From an uncultured Bacteroidales bacterium (GTDB lineage: Bacteria; Bacteroidota; Bacteroidia; Bacteroidales; UBA932), in assembly GCA_944325435.1 (NCBI GenBank), contig CALVAC010000012.1, forward strand, positions 1-64,000: a DNA stretch of 64,000 nucleotides, read 5' to 3'. Each line of letters starts with the position of its first letter. Positions within the stretch are counted from its first letter, which is position 1. The notes under the pieces were generated by a model that ran no database searches, was not told the origin of the DNA, and worked only from the letters and a program-made list of their open reading frames with translations. Both the position numbers and the translations under genes were made by a program. Shown piece after piece: positions 9,176-16,780 of this stretch.

Positions 9176-10081
9176 ATGCAGCAGTTTCAAAAATACATAT
9201 GGTTGATAGACACTATCAGGAGGGCGGGAAAGATTTCTTTGGAGGAAATTTCTGACCGCTGGGAGCGCAATAAGGACCTGAGTGACTACAGACCGCTGAG
9301 TCGATCGACATTCAACCGCTGGAAAGATGCGATTTTCAGTCAGTTCGGAATAATCATCTCCTGCCAGAGGGCAGGCGGCTACCTCTATTATATAGAGAAT
9401 CCGGAGGATATTGATGAGGATGAACTGAAAAAATGGATGCTTGACTCATTTGCCGTAAGTAACCTTATCAGCGAGAATTTTTCACTGAAGGACAGGATTC
9501 TCGTCAACAGCATTCCGTCTGCGCACAGCTACCTGGCTGCCTTGCTTGAGGCAATGAGGGAAAACCATACCGTGACAATCACATATTGCCGGTTCAACAG
9601 GACTGAAAGCCATAAGTTCGCCATTGAGCCATATTGCGTAAAGCTGTTTGAAGACCGCTGGTATGTTCTGGCACGCAATGTCCAATATGATGATTTAAGG
9701 ATTTACGGCCTTGACCGCATAACGGATTTGGAGGTGACGGCAGACATATTCAGACTCCCGAAAGACTTTTCCGCTTCGGATTATTTTTCAAATTATTACG
9801 GAATTGTCACAGACAGGGGCATAAAGCCGCAGCGTATAGTCATCAGGGCATACGGAAGCCATATCCCATATATAAAATCCCTTCCTCTGCATCATAGCCA
9901 GAGGTTGCTGGAAGACAATGGGGAGTATGCGGATTTTGAGTTCTTCCTGACTCCTACCTATGATTTTGTTATGGGCTTGCTTTATGTAGGTGCAATGATA
10001 GAGGTCATCTCTCCCGAGACTTTAAGAAAGACGATGAAAGGATGGATTTCTGATATGTATAACTTGTATAAAAATGATTGA
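9176..10081 (+). CDS. WYL-domain transcriptional regulator
   Basis: 301 residues. The N-terminal ~80 residues form an HTH-like region (ISLEEISDRW, RSTFNRWKDAI), and residues ~125-230 form the WYL domain, with the signature WYVLARN near 162 and the VTITYCRF strand. WYL domains sense ligands, probably nucleic acids or nucleotides, and WYL proteins regulate many phage-defence loci (BREX, CBASS, CRISPR). It is divergent from the AAA ATPase and followed after 2 bases by a DEDDh exonuclease, so the two are one transcript. It is the best candidate regulator of the 0.4-10.6 kb block. Confidence 0.92.
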   Translation: MQQFQKYIWLIDTIRRAGKISLEEISDRWERNKDLSDYRPLSRSTFNRWKDAIFSQFGIIISCQRAGGYLYYIENPEDIDEDELKKWMLDSFAVSNLISENFSLKDRILVNSIPSAHSYLAALLEAMRENHTVTITYCRFNRTESHKFAIEPYCVKLFEDRWYVLARNVQYDDLRIYGLDRITDLEVTADIFRLPKDFSASDYFSNYYGIVTDRGIKPQRIVIRAYGSHIPYIKSLPLHHSQRLLEDNGEYADFEFFLTPTYDFVMGLLYVGAMIEVISPETLRKTMKGWISDMYNLYKND

Positions 10082-10083
10082 CA

Positions 10084-10572
10084 ATGCAGGATTTTGCAGC
10101 AATAGATTTTGAAACAGCGAACGGGCGGCGTTCCAGCATATGCAGTGTTGGAGTAGTGATAGTCCGTGAAGGAAAGATTGCAGATAGATTCTACAGTCTC
10201 ATCCAGCCGTCCCCTAATTATTATACATATTGGACAACGGAGGTTCATGGGCTCACACACGAGGATACAGACAATCAGCCCAGGTTTCCTGAGGTTTGGG
10301 CTCAGATAGAAGGGCGTATTGCAGGCCTTCCGCTCGTCGCCCACAATCGTCCCTTTGATGAAAGTTGCCTTAAGGCTGCATTTGAAGAATATGGAATGGA
10401 ATATCCCGGTTACGAATTTTATTGTACTCTTGCGGCTTCACGCCGGTGCCTGGACATCCCGAGTCATCAGCTTCATCTTTCGGCAGCCGCCTGCGGCTAC
10501 AATATGGAAAACCACCACAATGCGCTTGCCGATGCTGAAGCCTGTGCTGCCATTGCCTTGAAATTGTTGTAA
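10084..10572 (+). CDS. 3'-5' exonuclease, DnaQ/DEDDh type
   Basis: 162 residues from the ATG at 10084, two bases after the WYL stop; a TTG at 10078 would be an alternative start. The four acidic residues and the general-base His of DEDDh exonucleases are visible: AIDFETA near the N-terminus (Asp, Glu), HNRPFDESCL near 93 (Asp), and NHHNALADAEA near 145 (His, Asp). It would degrade DNA or RNA 3' ends with two metal ions. The size and MQDFAAIDFETAN start fit the small stand-alone epsilon-like exonucleases of Bacteroidales. Cotranscription with the WYL regulator suggests a role in the adjacent nucleic-acid block, but such exonucleases also occur as isolated housekeeping genes. Confidence 0.93.
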   Translation: MQDFAAIDFETANGRRSSICSVGVVIVREGKIADRFYSLIQPSPNYYTYWTTEVHGLTHEDTDNQPRFPEVWAQIEGRIAGLPLVAHNRPFDESCLKAAFEEYGMEYPGYEFYCTLAASRRCLDIPSHQLHLSAAACGYNMENHHNALADAEACAAIALKLL

Positions 10573-10835
10573 TAAAGCAGCGTATGACTGCAATCCTTTC
10601 AAGAGGTTCTTTGCAAACTGCGACTTTTGGCAGGTACAATATGTTCAAGTGCAGGATATTCCTTTGATATTCTGAGAAATACAAACATATCCAAGGGGAA
10701 TAAAAAGTCTACAGATTTTCAATCGCCTGAAGATGTGTGGAATCGGACAATCCGTATAACATTTAATCCGTTTCGGTTAATCGATGGACAATTGATTTGA
10801 ACTACCTTTGTCTCTCACGCATATCATATTGACGA

Positions 10836-11246
10836 ATGAAATTGAGAAACAGAGACATAATAGCAGTCAATACTGTAGAGGACTATGCCGCCCTGTTCGG
10901 CTGTCCTCCGGTGTGCCATCCGCTGTTGAGCGTCTGCCGCCTGTCTGATGTGAAAGACTACAGCCCTGTCGGGAAACCGGTGCAGCTGAACCTCTACACC
11001 ATCACGATAAAGGACAGGACCACCTGCAATGCCGGCTATGGATGGCGCAGCTATGACTTTTCGAGTGGGACAATGAACTTTTTTACGCCGGGGCAGATAC
11101 ACAGTTGGGAAGAGAAAACTGTAAACGTCGGCAGGTGGGGCTGGATGCTGGCTTTTCATCCCGACTTCATACGCAAGTATCCGTTGGGCGCAAAAATCGG
11201 AAGTCTGAGATTTTTTTCATACGATGTCAGAGAAGCCATTGACTGA
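10836..11246 (+). pseudogene. AraC-family regulator remnant, sensor domain only
   Basis: 136 codons that match the N-terminal cupin-like sensor half of Bacteroidales AraC regulators: NTVEDYAALFG, HPLLSVCRLSDV, FFTPGQIHSWE, MLAFHPDFIRKYPLG and RFFSYDVREAI. In the family this continues into ~130 residues with the two AraC helix-turn-helix motifs. Here a TGA follows directly after VREAID, and no downstream frame restores the domain before the convergent DoxX gene at 11730-11296. The protein cannot bind DNA in the normal way, so I call it a decayed gene; a short antagonist is possible but unsupported. A TACCTTTG box at 10803-10810 could still transcribe it. The 263-base gap before it holds only that box. 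Confidence 0.65.
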
Positions 11247-11295
11247 GCCATTCAGACGAATGTGGCGGCAATCATCAGCGTTCAGCAATAGTTTT

Positions 11296-11730
11296 TCATC
11301 TTTTCTTGGAGTTGAACAACAATGAATCTATAGAATATTTGCCTCCTCCCAAAAAGCTCAACAGACAATAGATTCCCAGAAACAGCAATGGCAGCGACAG
11401 TGTTGCAAAATCATCGTGCCAATGATATTTGGATGCTATCAACATGTTAAAAGCTAATATAACAGCCGCGGCACGCGAGAAAAATCCACCTATCAATGCC
11501 ATTGAACAAACCACTTGTGCGAAAATGGTAAGTACCAGAGAAGGAATCATCCCGATACCGATAGGATCATCGAAGAAATTGATGGAATATTCTCGGAAGT
11601 TCTGTATTTTCGCAATGCCGTATGGCAACATCATGCCACCCGCAAATATCCGGAATGACAGAAGGGCTATTGACAAGCCTGTTTCCGAAACAGGCTTGTT
11701 ACGAAAAATATAATTTATTAATTTCGTCAT
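11296..11730 (-). CDS. DoxX-family membrane protein
   Basis: 144 residues with four hydrophobic segments (about 22-42, 62-84, 86-102, 110-128) and the DoxX pattern ALLSFRIFAGGMMLPYGIAKIQ at the first helix. DoxX proteins are small integral membrane proteins, some linked to oxidative-stress or redox handling; no reaction is established for most. It looks intact although the genes on both sides are shortened. It lies 71 bases downstream of the lipocalin-like lipoprotein on the same strand. Confidence 0.88.
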   Translation of the reverse strand: MTKLINYIFRNKPVSETGLSIALLSFRIFAGGMMLPYGIAKIQNFREYSINFFDDPIGIGMIPSLVLTIFAQVVCSMALIGGFFSRAAAVILAFNMLIASKYHWHDDFATLSLPLLFLGIYCLLSFLGGGKYSIDSLLFNSKKR

Positions 11731-11800
11731 AAGTCTTAATAAGGACCGGAATCAAATTTGTCGAATGACCGGGCAAGGATTCCTGACAGCTCAATTCATA

Positions 11801-12451
11801 TTATTCGTTTTCATCCAGTCGTGTCACTCTCATTACCTCATAGGTCGCAGCATAATTTTTGGCGAACTCTGCCGTCGGATGAGCAACTTCTTTTAATTCC
11901 AGTTCTGCTTCGATTTTCCATTCAGGCACGCCTGCTTCTTTGTATTTTTCCTGTAGATATCCCGATTTGTCGATTATCCAATAATCGGTCGTTGTACCAT
12001 CCGGACGGAATGTGCGAACTTCAGGCGCAAAAGTTATTGTCCCGTGCAGCTTTTTCCCCGGAGAAACGGAGAATCCGCAATCTTCAATGGATTTCCTGTA
12101 ACTGATACGTAATCCGCCGCGCATAAGAATCAGGCTGTCTGCCGTGACTTTTTCAATCTTCAACGTGTCGGAAAAACGGCTTGTAGTCTTGTTGCCGATA
12201 CTTTCGCCGCTTAGAATAAGCCGGTCACCCTTACATTCCCAATGATCGTATAACAAAGTTGCCATATTGATGGAATGTGCTGCACCACCTTCTTTCAAAG
12301 CTATACCTTGAACTTTATTCATACCCGGTACGGGTTCTACCCACAATCCTGCGAGCTCTTTCTCCGTATATTGTGTGCCACAGGATACAAGAAGGCAGGG
12401 GGTCATTAAGACCATACCTGTCATAACTGCAAAAATGATTTTCTTGTTCAT
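11801..12451 (-). CDS. Lipocalin-like lipoprotein
   Basis: 216 residues from the ATG at 12451; the frame opens at 12472, but MNKKIIFAVM begins a clean lipoprotein signal ending in LVSC at residue 24, giving surface or periplasmic attachment. After the Cys the protein has GLWVEPVPGM and LKEGGAAHSINMATLLYDHW, typical of Bacteroidales lipocalin-fold proteins, and a second half with a related beta-rich segment. The ligand is unknown. Genes of this type are often found beside DoxX and DUF1349 genes in Bacteroides, as here, suggesting an old accessory cluster. Confidence 0.82.
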   Translation of the reverse strand: MNKKIIFAVMTGMVLMTPCLLVSCGTQYTEKELAGLWVEPVPGMNKVQGIALKEGGAAHSINMATLLYDHWECKGDRLILSGESIGNKTTSRFSDTLKIEKVTADSLILMRGGLRISYRKSIEDCGFSVSPGKKLHGTITFAPEVRTFRPDGTTTDYWIIDKSGYLQEKYKEAGVPEWKIEAELELKEVAHPTAEFAKNYAATYEVMRVTRLDENE

Positions 12452-12560
12452 TTGCTTATATTTATTGCCCATATTTTATGACCTGGTGACCTGGCCCCAG
12501 GCTTTTGATTTTAAAGGAAGACAAATTTATGTAAAACCGGGAAGAAAGCCATCTTAAAAG

Positions 12561-13055
12561 TCAAAAAACTGATTCGGGCCGGTTGACCGCACTGTTCTTC
12601 ATCAGCCATTCCAACCTGCGCATATCAGGCAGATGTCTGATGGAGAAGTTTTCAAATCGGGCATTGAAGCCGTCCCCGTCAGGGCAGGCCCCCATAACAC
12701 CGACCATAACCGGATGGTTGTCCTGCAGCCATGCGTTGCGCATCATCGTATATTCTTTGTCATCAAAGGAATAGAAAATCTCCACGGCATCCAGCCGGCG
12801 CACTGCCTTTATATAATTTTCGTGGTCTATCCGCTTCACCTCGAATTTCCCTCCGCGCAGGGTATAAAGGAACGGTGCATCATCTACGGTAAACCCATAA
12901 TGCGATATCCGCCAGTAATCAGTCTGTGGAGTGACATACATCAAGAGAGAGTTGTCTTCTATTTTCCATTGTTCCGGCTCATTGAACCATTGCATTTTTT
13001 CTAATGACTGCGCCTTGGCAGTAAACGAAACTGTACAATGATTATAAATAACCAT
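12561..13055 (-). CDS. DUF1349 protein, apparently internally deleted
   Basis: 164 residues. Segments SLEKMQWFNEPEQWKIEDN, TDYWRISHYGFTVDDAPF and AVEIFYSFDDKEYTMMRNAW are clear DUF1349 (concanavalin-like) signatures. From memory the family runs about 200 residues. Two junctions look wrong: FEVK runs straight into RIDHENYIKA, where family members have roughly 17 more residues, and NYIKA runs straight into VRRLDAVEI, where about 40 are expected. The second join falls on a shared IKA, as if recombination between short repeats removed the piece. Both deletions keep the frame. The signal peptide is also damaged: SFTAKAQ remains, but the hydrophobic core is replaced by MVIYNHCTV. Probably non-functional. 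Confidence 0.72.
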   Translation of the reverse strand: MVIYNHCTVSFTAKAQSLEKMQWFNEPEQWKIEDNSLLMYVTPQTDYWRISHYGFTVDDAPFLYTLRGGKFEVKRIDHENYIKAVRRLDAVEIFYSFDDKEYTMMRNAWLQDNHPVMVGVMGACPDGDGFNARFENFSIRHLPDMRRLEWLMKNSAVNRPESVF

Positions 13056-13069
13056 TTTGTTCCCGTCGG

Positions 13070-13201
13070 ATGAACACTATAGACATATTGAACAAAGAAT
13101 TCTTCGGGCAGGATTTCGCCAAAGGACAGCCGTATGCTGAAATGCTGGACAGGTACAGGGGCCAGGCCTGCTGTTTATATGGGGTTTGGTACGGTTTATA
13201 G
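13070..13201 (+). CDS. 43-codon ORF, possible 5' fragment of a regulator
   Basis: ATG at 13070 followed by MNTIDILNKEFFGQDFAKGQ, PYAEMLDRYR, then a stop after YGVWYGL. The opening resembles the start of Bacteroidales PAS/LuxR-type regulators as I remember them, with the frame lost after Arg30. This is weak evidence from a short segment. It sits in the 240-base gap between the DUF1349 remnant and the surface protein, and fits the general decay of this stretch. Confidence 0.3.
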   Translation: MNTIDILNKEFFGQDFAKGQPYAEMLDRYRGQACCLYGVWYGL

Positions 13202-13295
13202 CCGTTTTTGCTTACCGGGCCATCCCAAAGGCCATTGCAGTGCGAAAGCCGGTTTCAAGATGGAGTTCAAGGATATGGATATTTCACGGAATCTG

Positions 13296-14276
13296 TCAGA
13301 AGAATCTCATTCCTACCGACAGTCCGATCCAGCTTTCTGCGTACATATTCTTCCACCGGGTTTTCCACATCGTCCACGGTGCGAGCGGGATACCTGCACT
13401 CCCATCCGCCCCGATGTTTTGGAGACCCAGATTTACTGCAGGACCGGCAAACAGCTTGAAGTGCCTGGAAAATTCCTTGCATACCGGCAGCCGCAGCTGG
13501 ATTATGCTGTCTGTCGAACTATCGGAGAACCTTTTCCCATTGCTGATTCCGAAAGCCTGGATTTCTATCTGGTTGCTCCAGCGCTTCTTCCATTTTATAT
13601 CCGTGCCGAATCCCAAACCTGCTGCATATTCCAACGGGGAGAAAAGATAATTCACTCCTCCCGAAAATATAGTATAGAAGCGGTCTGTGCCGAGCCTGAA
13701 AGAAAGTATGGTATTTACCGCATCTGAAAAGGAAAGTTCAAATTCATATTTCCCGTTATGTCTTGCGACATTTATCAGCCCTATGGAGACACCATCTTCC
13801 CCGTCTTCCATATAGTTTATCAACCCTATCTGGACTCCCTTTACGGTTTTTGCGACATTTACAAGGGCTGATAACTGCAGCCCGTCTATATTGTCACCCA
13901 CATTCAGCAGACCGGCCAGCTGTAACGGAGAATCTCCGGATGCGGCAATGTTGGCTGCACCGCTTATCTGTATGGAATTGCAGCTGTGTCCGGACCAGTT
14001 CAGCAATCCTGCCAGCTGCAGACCTTTCGTAAACTCTCTGGAGGCATTCCATACACTTCCGAGTTCGAATATCCGGGTGCCGGCGCTATATCCGCCTATA
14101 AGGTTTACGGAAATGGCGTTCACTGTCCTGCCGGAATTGCTTCCGTTGCTGGATATCGGAGGAAACAGCCCGAACTGGAACAGCCTCTCTTTATCATCTG
14201 CAACGGCATCTGATGGAATCAGCACAAGCAGCAATGTCTGCAAGGCTGCTATCAATATTGTTTTTGCCTGAACCAT
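13296..14276 (-). CDS. LA_2272-type surface repeat protein (outer-membrane)
   Basis: 326 residues with a signal peptide (ILIAALQTLLLVLIPSDAVA, residues 7-26). The central part (about 50-180) repeats a ~22-residue unit ending in GLxN or ALVN: GLQLAGLLNWSG, IQISGAANIAA, LQLAGLLNVGD, LQLSALVNVAK, VQIGLINYMED, VSIGLINVARH. The C-terminal ~130 residues are alternating beta strands ending in SVGMRFF, with the terminal Phe usual for outer-membrane beta barrels. Members are found in Bacteroidetes and Leptospira; the function is unknown. Inferred location: outer membrane. Confidence 0.82.
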   Translation of the reverse strand: MVQAKTILIAALQTLLLVLIPSDAVADDKERLFQFGLFPPISSNGSNSGRTVNAISVNLIGGYSAGTRIFELGSVWNASREFTKGLQLAGLLNWSGHSCNSIQISGAANIAASGDSPLQLAGLLNVGDNIDGLQLSALVNVAKTVKGVQIGLINYMEDGEDGVSIGLINVARHNGKYEFELSFSDAVNTILSFRLGTDRFYTIFSGGVNYLFSPLEYAAGLGFGTDIKWKKRWSNQIEIQAFGISNGKRFSDSSTDSIIQLRLPVCKEFSRHFKLFAGPAVNLGLQNIGADGSAGIPLAPWTMWKTRWKNMYAESWIGLSVGMRFF

Positions 14277-14389
14277 AATGAAAATATGTTATCGGCGGCA
14301 AACATATCAACATTATGCCGTTCAGGCAAGTCATTTCAGACGGGCCGCAAGATTATCTGTATGAACTTAAGAATAAGCCGGATGAATTT

Positions 14390-15127
14390 TTATCTGCCAT
14401 CAAGCCACTTAAGGAAATCCGGTACACGTACCCTGCTCAGGATCAGGTCACCGGTGTGCCCTTTCAGGGTGATCTTGAGCCTGCTGTTGAAATATCTTGA
14501 GACTTTTCCGATTGAATTTATGGATACGATACAGCCTCTGGTCACCCGGAAAAACAGCCCGGGGTCAAGCCGAGATTCCAGAGATTCAATCGTGTAGTCC
14601 ACCGGATGCCTGTCCCCCGAATCCGACACGGCGAACGTGAGCCCGTCTTCTGATATGAAATACGATATCCGTTCTATGGGGAGAAAACCGTACGAATCTC
14701 CGCATCTGACAGATATACGGGTCTTGTACCTGGCCGGGGTGGGGGAGAGGTCTGCTATAAGTTCCTTTACATTTGGATATCTGTAGTCCAGCTTCCTGAC
14801 TGCCGCGACCAGTTCGTCTTCATCCACAGGTTTCAGCAGATAATCCACGCTGTTTACCTTGAACGCCTTCAATGCATACCTGTCGTAAGCTGTGGTGAAA
14901 ATCACGGGAGTCCTTACTTCGAGGATGTTGAAAATGTCAAAACAGGATCCGTCAGACAGCCGGATATCCATAAATATGAGGTCAGCGCGGTTTTTGCCGA
15001 GCCATTCCGCCGACTCCCTGACAGAGCCGGCGATGCCTGCGATGACGGTATCCGGAAAATGTTTCAGCAGGATTCTGGACAGCTCCTCCTGTGCCGGTTT
15101 TTCATCATCTATGATAAACACTTTCAT
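14390..15127 (-). CDS. LytTR-family response regulator
   Basis: 245 residues. Receiver domain at 1-120 with DDE at 7-9, phosphoacceptor Asp54 in FMDIRLSDG, Thr in IFTTAYD near 78 and Lys in YLLKPVD near 98. LytTR DNA-binding domain from ~140 to the end (SYFISEDGLTFAV, FFRVTRGCIVSINSI, LSRVRVPDFLKWL). Its ATG overlaps the kinase stop as ATGA (15127-15124), so the pair is translationally coupled and forms one phosphorelay. LytTR regulators usually bind imperfect direct repeats. The next gene downstream, the LA_2272 surface protein, is a possible but unproven target. Confidence 0.95.
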   Translation of the reverse strand: MKVFIIDDEKPAQEELSRILLKHFPDTVIAGIAGSVRESAEWLGKNRADLIFMDIRLSDGSCFDIFNILEVRTPVIFTTAYDRYALKAFKVNSVDYLLKPVDEDELVAAVRKLDYRYPNVKELIADLSPTPARYKTRISVRCGDSYGFLPIERISYFISEDGLTFAVSDSGDRHPVDYTIESLESRLDPGLFFRVTRGCIVSINSIGKVSRYFNSRLKITLKGHTGDLILSRVRVPDFLKWLDGR

Positions 15128-16122
15128 AACAGAGGCAGTTTTACGGAAAATATATTCTTGTCGCTGTATATCGAAATGTCACGTCCGGCCAGTATGGCAT
15201 ATTTCTTTGAAAGGTTTTCAAGTCCTGTACCTGTCTTTTCGCTGCTGCTCATCCGTGGACTGACATTGTTTGACACGCACAGGCAATGCCCGTCGGATGT
15301 GACATCTATCTCCAGAGGCCTTTCTTCGGAGATGGCATTGTGCTTGACAGCATTTTCTATCAGCAGCTGCAGGGACATCGGCGGCACTGTCCTGTCCAGG
15401 TCGGAAGGCCTGATATCAAACCTGAATTGAAGCCCGTCGTTGAACCGGGTCTTGAGTATGCCTATGTAATTCCTGATAAATTCCATCTCTTCAGAGACTG
15501 TCACTGTATCCTGCTGGTCCCGTGTCAGGACATATCTGTACACGGCTGAAAGTTCTCTGGTGTATTTTACGGCAAGGTCACGGTCTTTGTTTATCAGGCT
15601 GACAAGGGCATTGAGACTGTTGAAAAGGAAATGCTGATTTATCTGGCTTTTAAGCTGTCTGTACTGCAGTACCGCATTCTCTTTCTGCAGACGGCGGTTG
15701 GTGTCAGTCTGTATTAGGAATTCAAGTGCTGCAAGAATGAATATGTTGATCAATGTCGCGGCTCCTGTTGATTTCAGGAACGGAATAGACATAATGTATC
15801 CGGGCAAATCCCGTATGAAAGGCAGGTTGCAGACTATGACCAGCACTGCTGCCACAAGTATGGCTGATATGCCTTCTGCGGCCATCCTTATTGCCATGCT
15901 CCGTTTCCGCAGTGCCCGGCTGTTCATTATTGCGGCGATGCCGCAGTTGATGATTATGCACAGAAGGATGAACGGAAGCGATATGACATAGTTCAGACTG
16001 AAACTCTTAATGTCAAATACCGGTTCGGGAGCCAGCAGCTCGATTGTGTACAGGGCGGCTGCAATGATGGCCAGCACTGTGATAATGCCTATATACAGTG
16101 ATTTTCTTGTCGAGTCTTTCAT
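15124..16122 (-). CDS. LytS-type sensor histidine kinase
   Basis: 332 residues. Four hydrophobic segments in the first ~137 residues (about 11-30, 46-65, 85-103, 120-137) anchor it in the membrane; there is no obvious extracellular sensor domain. The His_kinase domain (PF06580) has the phospho-acceptor His164 in SQINQHFLFNSLN, the N-box LLIENAVKHN near 265 and the G-box GTGLENLSKKY near 300. It pairs with the overlapping LytTR regulator. The stimulus is unknown. It starts 47 bases after the thiamine operon's last gene on the same strand; some read-through is possible. Confidence 0.94.
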   Translation of the reverse strand: MKDSTRKSLYIGIITVLAIIAAALYTIELLAPEPVFDIKSFSLNYVISLPFILLCIIINCGIAAIMNSRALRKRSMAIRMAAEGISAILVAAVLVIVCNLPFIRDLPGYIMSIPFLKSTGAATLINIFILAALEFLIQTDTNRRLQKENAVLQYRQLKSQINQHFLFNSLNALVSLINKDRDLAVKYTRELSAVYRYVLTRDQQDTVTVSEEMEFIRNYIGILKTRFNDGLQFRFDIRPSDLDRTVPPMSLQLLIENAVKHNAISEERPLEIDVTSDGHCLCVSNNVSPRMSSSEKTGTGLENLSKKYAILAGRDISIYSDKNIFSVKLPLL

Positions 16123-16169
16123 TTGTGCCCAATTTCAAGACCGTTATGCTATGGTGTGGAAGTGCAAAG

Positions 16170-16775
16170 TTATGACTTTTTCATGAATGCAGCCTTTATC
16201 TTGTCCAGGGAAGTGAGCAGGTCGGCTTCAGGCAGGGAGGCAAGGCTGTTGATGCAGCCGAGCATTGCTGCGCCTCCGAAGCCGAGCGACCTGAGGTACG
16301 GAATCTTGTCAGGGGTGACACCTCCGAGGGCGATGACCTTTCTGTTGATAATGCCGTCCTCCGCCGCCCGGGACAGCGTCTCGGCCGTAAAGGCGGACTG
16401 ATATCCCTGCTTTGATACGCTGTCGAATATCGGGCTGAGGAATACATAGTCGCATTCCGGACTGTATCTCTGTACTTCATCAAGAGAGTGGCATGACCGG
16501 CTGACCTGGCCGGTGTAGCCATCCGGAACTTCATTGCGTCTGGAGTTGAGGTGTATGCCTTTCAGCCCATACGGGACGGCCAGTTCGAAGAAGTCATGGA
16601 TGACGATATGTGCCCGATCTGCTCCGGACATCCTGTCGAGCAGCCTGGCACAGTCGTCCGCTGAAGCTCCTGGCTTGCGCAGATGCACGGTATCCACACC
16701 GCAGTCTGTCAGCATCTTTATAAATACAGCTTCCCCATCGTAGAATGATGGGGAAGTGATAGCAATCCATTTCAT
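16170..16775 (-). CDS. Thiamine phosphate synthase-like protein (ThiE/TenI)
   Basis: 201-residue (beta/alpha)8 protein of the ThiE/TenI family: VDTVHLRKPGAS, GIHLNSRRNEVP, VFLSPIFDSVSKQGYQ, IALGGVTPDKIPYLRSLGFGG. TMP synthase couples the pyrimidine and thiazole halves; TenI-type relatives aromatise the thiazole tautomer instead. A complete ThiE domain exists in the fused ThiDE of the same operon, with the full phosphate/pyrophosphate loop, whereas this copy has the looser PIFDSVSKQGY loop. I therefore lean to a TenI-like or accessory role. It is the fourth and last gene of the riboswitch operon, 5 bases after thi4. Confidence 0.88.
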   Translation of the reverse strand: MKWIAITSPSFYDGEAVFIKMLTDCGVDTVHLRKPGASADDCARLLDRMSGADRAHIVIHDFFELAVPYGLKGIHLNSRRNEVPDGYTGQVSRSCHSLDEVQRYSPECDYVFLSPIFDSVSKQGYQSAFTAETLSRAAEDGIINRKVIALGGVTPDKIPYLRSLGFGGAAMLGCINSLASLPEADLLTSLDKIKAAFMKKS

Positions 16776-16780
16776 ACCGA

